DNA of 64,000 nucleotides, from NCBI RefSeq assembly GCF_001927285.1, contig NZ_MSIG01000011.1, positions 62,001 through 126,000 of the forward strand, read 5' to 3'. Positions 34,892-42,986 of the stretch are shown in pieces (the first letter of the stretch is position 1; every line of letters starts with the position of its first letter). The position numbers and the translations under genes are program-made. The notes under the pieces were generated by a model. The model was not told the DNA's origin and searched no databases. It worked only from the letters and a program-made list of their open reading frames with translations. The stretch is from Mongoliimonas terrestris. Lineage in GTDB: Bacteria; Pseudomonadota; Alphaproteobacteria; Rhizobiales; Pleomorphomonadaceae.

Positions 34892-35868
34892 CAGGCGACA
34901 CCTTCGGCCTCGAGGCCATAGTCGGCGGCGGATGCGACAGCGCGATGAAAGCGCGTCTTCCGCAGGTATTCGATCGGATCCTTCTTCTTGACGAGGGCGC
35001 CGGCCGGCGTGGTCAGCCAGTCGTAGAGCCGGGTCAGGAAAAAGCGCATGGCGGCGCCGCGCGCCAGCATCGGCAAGGCGGCGACCTCGGCCTTGGTGAA
35101 CGGCCGCACCTCCGCGTAGGCGGCCAGGAAGGCACGCGCCTTGGTGGCATTCAGCTCGTGGTTCGGCTCGAAACACCAGGCGTTGAGGCAGATGGCGACG
35201 TCATAGGCGAGCGAATCGGTGCACGCGAAATAGAAGTCGATGAGGCCGGAGAGCTCGTCGCGCAGGAAGAACACGTTGTCGACGAAGAGGTCGGCGTGGA
35301 TCACGCCCGTCGGCAGGCCTGACGGCCAACCGGCCTCCAGCGCCCGGAGATCGCCGTCGATCTCGTCCGCGAGCCCCGGCACGACCTCGTCCGCCCGGGC
35401 GCGGCTCTGGTCGAACAGCGGGCGCCAGCTCGCCACCGACAGCGCGTTCGGCCGCACCATCTTGTAGTCGCGGCCGGCAAGGTGCAGCCGCGCGAGGGCG
35501 GTGCCGAGCTGCCGGCAGTGTGTGACGGCGGGCCGCTTCACCCAGACCCCGTCGAGGAAGGTGACGATGCACGCCTTGCGACCGGCAAGGTCGCCGAGCG
35601 CCTCGCCGTTCCGCGCCTTCACCGGCAGCGGGCAGGTGATGCCGGCGCCGGCCAGGTGCTCCATCAGGCCGATGAAGAAGGGCAGGTCGGCCGGGTTCAC
35701 CCGCTTCTCGTAGAGGGTGAGGATGAAGATCCCGGTCTCGGTGCGAAGGAGGAAGTTGGAGTTCTCCACTCCCTCGGCAATGCCTTTGCAGGAAACGAGA
35801 CCGCCGATGTCGTAGCGGGCAAGGAAGGCGGCGAGTTCGTCGTCGGAGACCTCGGTGTAGACCGCCAT
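34891..35868 (-). CDS. thrB: homoserine kinase ThrB (choline kinase-like type)
   Basis: Phosphorylates homoserine to O-phosphohomoserine, the substrate of ThrC encoded 4 kb away. This is the non-GHMP form with an aminoglycoside-phosphotransferase fold, as in Pseudomonas and rhizobia. Of 325 residues, the key catalytic loop is GVIHADLFVDNVFF near the middle, followed by LIDFYFACTDSLAYDVA, the metal-binding Asp motif. KGIAEGVENSNFLL forms the N-terminal nucleotide loop. I took the ATG at 35868 (MAVYTEVSDDEL) over upstream Met codons that would add a Ser-rich leader. Confidence 0.94.
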   Translation of the reverse strand: MAVYTEVSDDELAAFLARYDIGGLVSCKGIAEGVENSNFLLRTETGIFILTLYEKRVNPADLPFFIGLMEHLAGAGITCPLPVKARNGEALGDLAGRKACIVTFLDGVWVKRPAVTHCRQLGTALARLHLAGRDYKMVRPNALSVASWRPLFDQSRARADEVVPGLADEIDGDLRALEAGWPSGLPTGVIHADLFVDNVFFLRDELSGLIDFYFACTDSLAYDVAICLNAWCFEPNHELNATKARAFLAAYAEVRPFTKAEVAALPMLARGAAMRFFLTRLYDWLTTPAGALVKKKDPIEYLRKTRFHRAVASAADYGLEAEGVA

Positions 35869-35936
35869 GGTGGCGTCGCTCCCGGACAAGGTGCTTGAGG
35901 ACATGGCGTGCCGGGAGAGGCCCGGCAATTCGGCGA

Positions 35937-36947
35937 TCAGGCGGCGCCGGCCCGGAGGTCGCGCGGCAGGCTGAACGCGATGGTCTCGTCGGCGGTGCGC
36001 ACCGTCTCCACCGTCACCGCGTAGCGCTCGGCGAAGGCGTCGATCACCTCCTCCACCAGCACCTCCGGCGCCGAGGCGCCCGCCGTGATGCCGACGGTGC
36101 GGACCTCACCGACGGCCGCCCAGTCGATCTCGGAGGCCCGCTGGATCAGGTAGGCCCGACTGCAGCCCTCCCGCGCCGCCACCTCGCGCAGGCGCTGCGA
36201 GTTGGACGAATTGGGCGCGCCGACGACGAAGAGCGCGTCCACCTTCGGCGCCACCGCCTTCACGGACTCCTGCCGGTTGGTGGTCGCGTAGCAGATGTCT
36301 TCCTTGTGGGGCGCCGTGATGGTCGGAAACCGTGCCGACAGCGCCTCCACGATGGCCCGGGTGTCGTCCACCGAGAGCGTCGTCTGAGTGGTGTAGGCGA
36401 GAGCGGTGCCCTCCGGAACCTCCAGCCGCGCGACGTCGTCCAGCGTCTCCACCAGCGTCACGGCGCCGTCGGGCAGCTGGCCCATGGTGCCGATCACCTC
36501 CGGATGGCCAGCGTGGCCGATCAGGATCACGTGGCGGCCGCGCTTGTGGTGGATCTCCGCCTCCCGGTGCACCTTGGTGACCAGCGGGCAGGTGGCGTCG
36601 AGCTGAAAGAAGCCGCGCAGGCGCGCCGCCGCCGGCACCGCCTTGGCCACCCCATGGGCGGAGAAGATGACCGGCTGGGTGGTGTCCGGGATCTCGTCCA
36701 ACTCCTCCACGAACACGGCGCCCTTCCGGCGCAGCTCCTCCACCACATACTTGTTGTGGACGATCTCGTGGCGCACGTAGACCGGCGCGCCATAGCGGGC
36801 GAGCGCCAGGTCGACGATCTGGATCGCCCGGTCCACGCCGGCGCAGAAGCCGCGCGGGGCGCAGAGCAGAATGGATAGGGGCGGTCTCGTCACGGGCGGT
36901 CTCGGCTCGGCGTTCGGAACAGGCGGGGGAACGGGCGGGCGCGCCAT
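35937..36947 (-). CDS. ispH: 4-hydroxy-3-methylbut-2-enyl diphosphate reductase IspH
   Basis: Last enzyme of the MEP isoprenoid pathway, an iron-sulfur reductase giving IPP and DMAPP. These products feed UbiA and CtaB in this window. The 336-residue protein has the three cluster Cys: Cys35 in APRGFCAGVDRA, one in QLDATCPLVTKVHREAE, and one in NSSNSQRL-proximal sequence upstream of SRAYLI or ICYATTNRQ, as in the family. TTQTTLSVDDT is the substrate-binding stretch. A Pro-rich 24-residue N-terminus precedes the conserved core, so a later start is possible. It is first of the ispH-thrB-rnhA run. Confidence 0.95.
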   Translation of the reverse strand: MARPPVPPPVPNAEPRPPVTRPPLSILLCAPRGFCAGVDRAIQIVDLALARYGAPVYVRHEIVHNKYVVEELRRKGAVFVEELDEIPDTTQPVIFSAHGVAKAVPAAARLRGFFQLDATCPLVTKVHREAEIHHKRGRHVILIGHAGHPEVIGTMGQLPDGAVTLVETLDDVARLEVPEGTALAYTTQTTLSVDDTRAIVEALSARFPTITAPHKEDICYATTNRQESVKAVAPKVDALFVVGAPNSSNSQRLREVAAREGCSRAYLIQRASEIDWAAVGEVRTVGITAGASAPEVLVEEVIDAFAERYAVTVETVRTADETIAFSLPRDLRAGAA

Positions 36948-37085
36948 CGGCACCACGCCCGGAATAGAAGTGGTGACGGATGGCCTGTCAAGCGACGGTC
37001 CATCATCGATTTTTCCGGCCGCTCGCGCCAGTCGCCTTCGACGGACGCGCATGCTATGGGAGGCGCCGACGGAGGTGACGGACGC

Positions 37086-37664
37086 ATGAAATCGATCGGC
37101 GTGCTGATGAAGTGTGCGGCGCTGGCCGCGACCGTGGCGGTGCTCTCGGGCTGCTCGACCGCGAGCGACATGAGCCCCGGTGCGCTCCTGAGCGGCGGGC
37201 GCGATCCCGTCAAGGAACAGGAAGCCGCCGAGATCTTCCGCCCGGTCGAGGTCTGCCCGCAAGTCCAGGTCCGCGACGGCACCCAGATGATGCCGGTCTA
37301 CGAACGCGGCCGCCAGGGTGACCCGGCGGGCCTGCGCTTCCAGGCGACCGTCGGCAAGTTCTCCCGCGACTGCCGCACCAGCGAGATCGGCACCACCGTG
37401 CGCGTCGGCGTCGCCGGCCGCCTGCTGGCGGGCCCGTCGGGCGCCACAGGCCGGGTCGACCTGCCCGTCCGCGTCGTGCTCGTGCGCAACGGCGACGAGG
37501 TGCTCTATTCGGAGCTCCACCTCATCCCCGCCGAAATCGCCCCCGGCACCGCCGCCACCAATTGGGCCAAGGTGGTCGACAACATCGTCGTCCCCCTCGG
37601 CACCGCCCAGTCCCGCTACGTGATCTACGTCGGCTTCGACGAGTCCGGCGCGAAAGGCACCTGA
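37086..37664 (+). CDS. hypothetical lipoprotein
   Basis: A 192-residue predicted outer-membrane or periplasmic lipoprotein. The signal peptide (MKSIGVLMKCAALAATVAV) ends in lipobox LSGC, with the lipidated Cys at about residue 22. A strong GGAGGTGA precedes the ATG at the right spacing, which settles the start. The mature part contains VCPQVQVRDGTQMMPVYERG and a C-terminal beta-rich region (VRVVLVRNGDEVLYSELHL). I recognise the general look of conserved rhizobial lipoproteins but cannot assign a function. It stands alone between divergent ispH and the riboswitch-controlled gcv operon. Confidence 0.82.
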   Translation: MKSIGVLMKCAALAATVAVLSGCSTASDMSPGALLSGGRDPVKEQEAAEIFRPVEVCPQVQVRDGTQMMPVYERGRQGDPAGLRFQATVGKFSRDCRTSEIGTTVRVGVAGRLLAGPSGATGRVDLPVRVVLVRNGDEVLYSELHLIPAEIAPGTAATNWAKVVDNIVVPLGTAQSRYVIYVGFDESGAKGT

Positions 37665-37736
37665 GCGGAGGGGAATGAAGGCGGTTTTGCAAGCTATGCG
37701 GTGATCCCCCGCCGACGGACCTCACGCCGCCACATC

Positions 37737-37830
37737 CGTCATGGTCCGCGAAGGCGGACCACCCACGCTCTTGTCGTGCAAACCCCTTGCGTTGATATGC
37801 GTGGCTGGTCCGCCCGCGCGGACCATGACG
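37737..37830. repeat. palindromic REP-like repeat with two nested inverted arms
   Basis: CGTCATGGTCCGCG (37737-37750) is perfectly mirrored by CGCGGACCATGACG (37817-37830). Just inside, GGCGGACCACCCACG (37753-37767) is mirrored by CGTGGCTGGTCCGCC (37800-37814) with one mismatch. The design is the same as that of the repeat at 2773-2873, but the sequence is a different family. It occupies the first part of the 594-base gap between the lipoprotein gene and gcvT; I see no gene there. Confidence 0.65.
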
Positions 37831-37941
37831 AACTTGGAGGACGGGGGAGGGCGCGCATCGCGGTCTTCATCTGCACCTCATCCGCTGTTCCCTTTTCCCC
37901 ATCCATTCCTCGTCGTCCCGACAAATCATCGCCTGTTCCTA

Positions 37942-37970
37942 TTGATCCATAGGCAAACTCACAGTATCTC
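37942..37970 (+). promoter_or_regulatory. candidate sigma-70 promoter of the gcv operon
   Basis: TTGATC (37942-37947) and TATCTC (37965-37970) are separated by 17 bases in a locally AT-rich stretch. Transcription would begin near 37977, about 9 bases before the first stem of the glycine riboswitch, which is where a promoter is required. Both boxes are imperfect. Confidence 0.45.
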
Positions 37971-37985
37971 TTGGTGGTCTCGTGT

Positions 37986-38207
37986 CGCCGCGCGGGAGAG
38001 ACCGGTCGGGGGTTCGCCTCGGACCGGCGCCGAAGGAGCAACCGCCCCGGAAACTCTCAGGCAAAAGGACCGCTGCGGCGTGTGACGCTCTGGAAAGCAG
38101 CCGGACCGCGGGGACCCGTGGTCGGCTCACCGACGGAGTAACCGCGCGGCCAGGGCCCTCTCCGGGCCTGCCGCACGGGAAATCTCTCAGGTCATGCGAC
38201 AGAGGGG
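37986..38207 (+). ncRNA. tandem glycine riboswitch (two aptamers)
   Basis: Cis-acting RNA that binds two glycines and controls the glycine cleavage genes downstream. Aptamer 1 (37986-38080): stem P1 from CGCCGC/GCGGCG; then GGGAGAGACC, GCGCCGAAGGAGCAA and GGAAACTCTCAGGCAAAAGG, the classic conserved blocks. Aptamer 2 (about 38087-38207): CTCTG pairs with CAGAG as its P1, with CACCGACGGAGTAA and GAAATCTCTCAGGTC as the matching blocks. The linker between aptamers is short, as in cooperative tandem forms. The next hairpin (38212-38243) reaches almost to the ribosome site of gcvT. Most members of the class switch expression on when glycine is abundant; that direction is assumed here. Confidence 0.93.
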
Positions 38208-38211
38208 GCGT

Positions 38212-38243
38212 GTCGGGGGTTGTCCTCCTGACGCCAACCCGAC
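38212..38243 (+). promoter_or_regulatory. candidate expression platform of the glycine riboswitch
   Basis: GTCGGG-GG-TTG (38212-38222) pairs with CAACCCGAC (38235-38243), nine base pairs with a two-base bulge. It lies between the end of aptamer 2 and the gcvT ribosome site (GGAG, 38246-38249; ATG at 38259). No T-run follows, which favours control of translation rather than termination. Confidence 0.5.
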
Positions 38244-38258
38244 GTGGAGCACGACCCG

Positions 38259-39416
38259 ATGAGCACGACGGCCCCCTCCGAGCCGACCCACGCCCAAGAG
38301 CCCCTGACCACCTCGCTGTTCGACGCCCACAAGGCGCTCGGCGCCCGCATGGTGCCCTTCGCGGGCTACCTCATGCCGGTGCAGTACGAGGGCATCCTCG
38401 CCGAACACCTGCACACGCGGTCGGCGGCCGGCCTGTTCGACGTGTCCCACATGGGTCAGGTCGTTCTCGCCGGCTCCGATCATGCCACCGTCGCCGACGC
38501 CCTTGAGGCACTGGTTCCGGCCGACATTCGCGACCTGAAGCACGGCGCCCAGCGTTACACCCAGCTTCTCGACACCGACGGCGGCATCCTGGACGATCTG
38601 ATGGTCCACCGGCCCGCCGACCCGGCTCTGGACGGCACCTTGATGCTGGTGGTCAACGCCGCCAACAAGGCGGCCGACATCGCCCACATGAAGGCCCGGC
38701 TGCCCGAGGTCGTCCGCCTCACGCTGCAGGACGACCGGGCGCTGCTCGCCCTCCAGGGACCGGTCGCCGCGACCGTCCTTGCCCGCGCCGGCGCGGACGT
38801 CGCCGCCTGGCCCTTCATGACCGCCGGTCCCGTCACGGTGGCGGGCATCAGCGTTCATGCCAGCCGATCCGGCTACACCGGCGAGGACGGCTTCGAACTC
38901 TCCGTCGCCAACGATCAGGCCGCCGCGCTCTGGACCGCTCTCCTGGACGATCCCGACGTGAAGCCGATCGGCCTCGGCGCCCGCGACAGCCTGCGCCTGG
39001 AAGCCGGCCTCTGCCTCCACGGCCATGACATCGACACCGGCACCACGCCGGTCGAGGCGGGGCTCGCCTGGTCGATCCAGAAGCGGCGCCGGCAGGAGGG
39101 CGGCTTCCCCGGCCACCACGTCATCGCCGAGCAGATCGCCAACGGCCCGCCGCGTCGCCGCGTCGGCATCCGGCCGGAGGGGAGGGCGCCCGCCCGCGAA
39201 GGCGTCGAGATCCTCTCGCACGACGGACTGCCCATCGGCACGGTCACGTCCGGCGGCTTCGGCCCGACGGTGAACGGGCCGATCGCCATGGGCTATGTGG
39301 CCGCCCCGCACGCGGCGCCCGGCACCCGCATCGGCCTGATGGTGCGCGGCAAGCTGATGCCGGCGGAGGTGGTCGCGCTGCCCTTCGTGCCCGCCCGCTT
39401 CTATCGCGGCACGTGA
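38259..39416 (+). CDS. gcvT: glycine cleavage system aminomethyltransferase GcvT
   Basis: T-protein: transfers the methylene group from the lipoyl arm of GcvH to tetrahydrofolate and releases ammonia. The 385-residue protein has FDVSHMGQVVLAG (residues about 65-77), the folate-binding SGYTGEDGFELSV with the catalytic Asp region, and GLGARDSLRLEAGLCLHGHDI. GGAG at 38246-38249 selects the ATG at 38259; a GTG at 38244 would overlap that site. It is first gene of the operon under the glycine riboswitch, and an AT-rich gap of 110 bases separates it from gcvH. Confidence 0.96.
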   Translation: MSTTAPSEPTHAQEPLTTSLFDAHKALGARMVPFAGYLMPVQYEGILAEHLHTRSAAGLFDVSHMGQVVLAGSDHATVADALEALVPADIRDLKHGAQRYTQLLDTDGGILDDLMVHRPADPALDGTLMLVVNAANKAADIAHMKARLPEVVRLTLQDDRALLALQGPVAATVLARAGADVAAWPFMTAGPVTVAGISVHASRSGYTGEDGFELSVANDQAAALWTALLDDPDVKPIGLGARDSLRLEAGLCLHGHDIDTGTTPVEAGLAWSIQKRRRQEGGFPGHHVIAEQIANGPPRRRVGIRPEGRAPAREGVEILSHDGLPIGTVTSGGFGPTVNGPIAMGYVAAPHAAPGTRIGLMVRGKLMPAEVVALPFVPARFYRGT

Positions 39417-39417
39417 A

Positions 39418-39490
39418 TCGCATCCCGCAATGCGGCCGCAAGGCCGCGGGTGCGAGATCATAATCAATAATGAATTCTGAATACTACAAC
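39418..39490 (+). promoter_or_regulatory. hairpin and AT-rich segment between gcvT and gcvH
   Basis: Two bases after the gcvT TGA an imperfect hairpin forms: TCGCATCCC (39418-39426) with GGGTGCGA (39448-39455), and inside it GCGGCC (39432-39437) with GGCCGC (39442-39447) around a GCAA loop. The next 35 bases (39456-39490) are strikingly AT-rich for this genome. The hairpin may attenuate read-through and the AT-rich tract may hold a second promoter for gcvH-gcvPA-gcvPB. Confidence 0.4.
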
Positions 39491-39526
39491 CGGAACCTGA
39501 CTCTTCAGAGAAGGATGAAGTCCCCC

Positions 39527-39898
39527 ATGGCGCGCCTCTACACCAAGGATCACGAGTGGATCGACGTCGCGGGTTCGATCGCGACCGTCGGCATCACCGA
39601 CTACGCCCAGGCCCAGCTCGGCGACGTGGTGTTCGTCGAGCTGCCGGATGCCGGGCGCGCCGTCACCAAGGGTGGCGATGCCGCCGTGGTGGAGAGCGTG
39701 AAGGCGGCGAGCGACGTCTTCTCGCCAGTCGACGGCACGGTCACCGAGGCCAACCAGGCGCTCGCCGACACCCCCGCCCTCGTCAACGAAGCGCCGGAAG
39801 GCGATGGCTGGTTCTTCAAGGTGGAGCTCTCCGGTGACGCCGACCTCGCCGACCTGATGGATGCGGCCGCCTACAAGGCCTACACCGACGCGCTCTGA
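39527..39898 (+). CDS. gcvH: glycine cleavage system protein GcvH
   Basis: Small lipoyl carrier that shuttles the aminomethyl group between P-, T- and L-proteins. The 123-residue protein starts MARLYTKDHEWIDVAG. The lipoylation motif is ESVKAASDVFSPV with the target lysine at residue 59. I chose the ATG at 39527: it yields the family N-terminus, and GAAGG lies 12 bases before it. Two upstream ATGs (39470, 39515) would lengthen it by an unconserved leader, and the nearer one has no room for a ribosome site. The H-protein is followed by split P-protein genes. Confidence 0.95.
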   Translation: MARLYTKDHEWIDVAGSIATVGITDYAQAQLGDVVFVELPDAGRAVTKGGDAAVVESVKAASDVFSPVDGTVTEANQALADTPALVNEAPEGDGWFFKVELSGDADLADLMDAAAYKAYTDAL

Positions 39899-39940
39899 GC
39901 CGTCCCGGACCCCGCACCCGAACCCGAAGGACCGTCCCCC

Positions 39941-41284
39941 ATGCGCTACCTTCCCCTCACCGACGAGGACCGGGCCGAGATGCTCGGCGCGGTCGGCGTC
40001 GGCGCCATCGACGCGCTGTTCGCCGACGTGCCGGCCGACAAGCGCCTCGCCGGCCTGCCCGCCCTGCCGCTGCACCAGTCCGAGATCGCCGTGGAGCGGC
40101 GTCTCGCCGCCATGGCGGCCCGGAACACGACCGCCGGAGCGGTGCCCTTCTTCGTGGGCGCCGGCGCCTATCGGCACCATGTGCCGGCGACCGTGGACCA
40201 CCTCATCCAGCGCTCCGAGTTCCTCACCTCCTACACGCCCTATCAGCCGGAAGTGTCGCAAGGGACACTGCAAATCCTGTTCGAGTTCCAGTCGCAGGTG
40301 AGCCGGCTTACCGCCATGGACGTCGCCAACGCCTCCATGTACGACGGCTCCACCGGTGCCGCCGAGGCGGTCGCCATGGCCCACCGCATCACCCGGCGCG
40401 ACAAGGCGGTGGTGTCCGGCGGCGTCCACCCGCACTATCGCGGCGTGATGCGCACGGTCTCCGAGATGGCCGGCGACCGCATCGACACCCTCGACCCGGA
40501 CCCGGCCGGCATCGAGGACATCCTCGCCCGGATCGACGGCGAGACCTCCTGCGTGGTCGTCCAATCGCCCAGCTTCTACGGCCACCTGATCGACCTCCGA
40601 CCGATCGCCGAGAAGGCCCACAGCGTCGGCGCGCTCCTCATCGCGGTGTTCACCGAAGTGGTCGCCCTCGGGGCCATCGAGCCGCCGGGCGCCCAGGGCG
40701 CCGACATCGTGGTTGGCGAGGGCCAGTCGCTCGGCAACCCGCTCACCTTCGGCGGCCCCTATGTGGGCCTCTTCGCCACGCGCGAGAAGTACGTCCGTCA
40801 GATGCCTGGCCGCCTCTGCGGCGAGACGGTGGACGCGGACGGCAAGCGCGGCTTCGTGCTGACGCTCTCCACCCGCGAGCAGCACATCCGCCGCGACAAG
40901 GCGACGTCGAACATCTGCACCAACGCGGGCCTCTGCGCCCTCGCCTTCACCATCCACATGACGCTTCTCGGCGAGGCAGGGCTCATGCGCCTCGCCCGGC
41001 TCAACCACGCCAACGCGGTGAAGCTCGCCGACGCGCTCGCCGCCGTGCCGGGCGTGACGGTGCTGAACGACACCTTCTTCAACGAATTCACGGTCCGCCT
41101 GCCGCGCAACGCCGCCGCGGTGGTCGAGACGCTCGCCGCACGTGGCATCCTCGCCGGCGTGCCGGCCTCGCGCCTGGAGCCCAAGCGCTCCGACCTCGAC
41201 GACCTCCTGGTCGTCGCCTCCACCGAAATCAACACCGACGACGACCGTGCCGCCCTCGTCCAGGCGCTCAAGGAGGTGCTGTGA
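39941..41284 (+). CDS. gcvPA: glycine dehydrogenase (decarboxylating) subunit 1, GcvPA
   Basis: N-terminal half of the glycine decarboxylase P-protein as a separate 447-residue chain. It has FVGAGAYRHHVPATVDHL, TPYQPEVSQGTLQILFEFQSQVS and DVANASMYDGSTGAAEA, typical of subunit 1. It is a pseudo-aminotransferase fold that lacks the PLP lysine, which is on subunit 2. GAAGG precedes the ATG by ten bases. The stop overlaps the ATG of gcvPB (last base shared), so the halves are translated together in equal amounts. Confidence 0.96.
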   Translation: MRYLPLTDEDRAEMLGAVGVGAIDALFADVPADKRLAGLPALPLHQSEIAVERRLAAMAARNTTAGAVPFFVGAGAYRHHVPATVDHLIQRSEFLTSYTPYQPEVSQGTLQILFEFQSQVSRLTAMDVANASMYDGSTGAAEAVAMAHRITRRDKAVVSGGVHPHYRGVMRTVSEMAGDRIDTLDPDPAGIEDILARIDGETSCVVVQSPSFYGHLIDLRPIAEKAHSVGALLIAVFTEVVALGAIEPPGAQGADIVVGEGQSLGNPLTFGGPYVGLFATREKYVRQMPGRLCGETVDADGKRGFVLTLSTREQHIRRDKATSNICTNAGLCALAFTIHMTLLGEAGLMRLARLNHANAVKLADALAAVPGVTVLNDTFFNEFTVRLPRNAAAVVETLAARGILAGVPASRLEPKRSDLDDLLVVASTEINTDDDRAALVQALKEVL

Positions 41285-42867
41285 TGGCCATGAACACGCA
41301 AGGACGCCCGACCACGCCCATCGCCGGGCCCGACACCGCCGCGCCCGAGACCTTCACCGGCAACCGCGGCCTCCACATCGAGGAGGCGCTGATCTTCGAG
41401 ACCGGGCGGCGCGACGTCACCGGCGTCGACGTGGACGATCCGGGCCCCTTCACGCCGCGGCTCGGCGGCCACGCCCGCACCGCGCCGATCGGCCTGCCGG
41501 GCCTCACCGAGCCGGAGGCCATGCGCCACTATGTGCGCCTCTCCCGGCAGAACTACGCCATCGACCTCGGCCTCTACCCGCTCGGCTCGTGCACCATGAA
41601 GCACAACCCGCGCCTCAACGAGAAGCTCGCGCGCCTGCCGGGCTTTGCCGACGTCCACCCGCTGCAGCCGCTCTCCACGGTGCCGGGCGCCGTCGACCTC
41701 ATTGCCGAACTCGGCCGCTGGCTCCTGGAGCTCACCGGCATGGCGTCCGTCGCCATGAGCCCGAAGGCGGGCGCCCACGGCGAGTACTGCGGCATGGCGG
41801 CCATCAAGGCGGCCATCGCGGCGCGCGGCGAGACCCGCTCCATCGTGCTCGTCCCGGAATCGGCCCACGGCACCAACCCGGCCACCGCCGCCGCTCTCGG
41901 CTTCAAGGTGGTGCCGGTGCCCGCCCGGGCGGACGGCACGGTGGATCCGGAGGCCGTGAAGGCGCGGCTCTCGCCCGAGGTCGCGGCCATCATGCTCACC
42001 AACCCGAACACCTGCGGGCTTTTCGAGCGCGACGTGGTGGCGATCGCCGAGGCGGTCCACGCGGCGGGCGCCTACTTCTACGCGGACGGCGCCAACTTCA
42101 ACGCCATCGTCGGCAAGGTCCGCCCGGGCGACCTCGGCGTCGACGCCATGCACATCAACCTCCACAAGACCTTCTCCACCCCGCATGGCGGCGGCGGGCC
42201 GGGGGCCGGTCCGGTGGTGCTGTCGGAGAAGCTGGCGCCGTTCGCGCCGGTGCCTTTCGTGCGCTTCAATCCGGACGGCTCCGGCGAGTTCGTGGAGACG
42301 CGCCGTCAGGCCGGCGAAACCGCCACCCCGTTCGGCCGCATCACCGCCTTCCACGGCCAGATGGGCATGTTCGTGCGGGCGCTCGCCCACATGATGAGCC
42401 ACGGCGCGGACGGACTGCGGCAGGCGTCGGAGGACGCGGTGCTGTCGGCCAACTACGTGAAGGCGCGGCTCGCCGACGTGATGACCGTCGCCTTCCCGGA
42501 CCGGCCGGCCATGCACGAGGTGCTGTTCGACGACCGCTTCCTGGAAGGCACCGGCGTCACCACGCTCGATTTCGCCAAGGCGATGATCGACGAGGGCTAC
42601 CACCCGATGACCATGTACTTCCCGCTGGTCGTCCATGGGGCCATGCTGATCGAGCCGACCGAGTCGGAATCGAAGGCGAGCCTCGACCAGTTCGTCGGCA
42701 CGCTCCGGCATCTGGCCGAGAAGGCCAAGGCCGGCGGGGTGGCCGACTTCAAGGCTGCGCCGCGCCACGCCCCGCGCCGGCGCCTTGACGAGACCCGCGC
42801 CGCCCGCCAGCCGAAGCTCGTCTGGTCCGATCCTGCCGAGGAAACGCGGGCGGAAGCGGCCGAATAG
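41284..42867 (+). CDS. gcvPB: glycine dehydrogenase (decarboxylating) subunit 2, GcvPB
   Basis: Catalytic half of the P-protein: binds PLP, decarboxylates glycine and loads the aminomethyl group onto GcvH. The 527-residue chain has the PLP lysine at about residue 295 in HINLHKTFSTPHGGGGPG, with LGSCTMKHNPRLNEKLA and SPKAGAHGEYCGM upstream. AGGAGG at 41271-41276, inside gcvPA, places the ATG at 41284 seven bases on; a GTG one codon earlier would be too close. A lysine/arginine-rich tail (APRHAPRRRLDETRAARQ) extends past the usual core. It ends the gcv operon. Confidence 0.96.
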   Translation: MAMNTQGRPTTPIAGPDTAAPETFTGNRGLHIEEALIFETGRRDVTGVDVDDPGPFTPRLGGHARTAPIGLPGLTEPEAMRHYVRLSRQNYAIDLGLYPLGSCTMKHNPRLNEKLARLPGFADVHPLQPLSTVPGAVDLIAELGRWLLELTGMASVAMSPKAGAHGEYCGMAAIKAAIAARGETRSIVLVPESAHGTNPATAAALGFKVVPVPARADGTVDPEAVKARLSPEVAAIMLTNPNTCGLFERDVVAIAEAVHAAGAYFYADGANFNAIVGKVRPGDLGVDAMHINLHKTFSTPHGGGGPGAGPVVLSEKLAPFAPVPFVRFNPDGSGEFVETRRQAGETATPFGRITAFHGQMGMFVRALAHMMSHGADGLRQASEDAVLSANYVKARLADVMTVAFPDRPAMHEVLFDDRFLEGTGVTTLDFAKAMIDEGYHPMTMYFPLVVHGAMLIEPTESESKASLDQFVGTLRHLAEKAKAGGVADFKAAPRHAPRRRLDETRAARQPKLVWSDPAEETRAEAAE

Positions 42868-42986
42868 GCTGCCCGCCGGAACCGATGGCCGGCGTCGGAC
42901 CGGACAAGCCTCTGGTCCAGCCCGGCCGGCGGCGATAGGCTTTCCGGGAACGCGGCGCGAACCGCCGCGCGGTCCACGGAGGCGCC

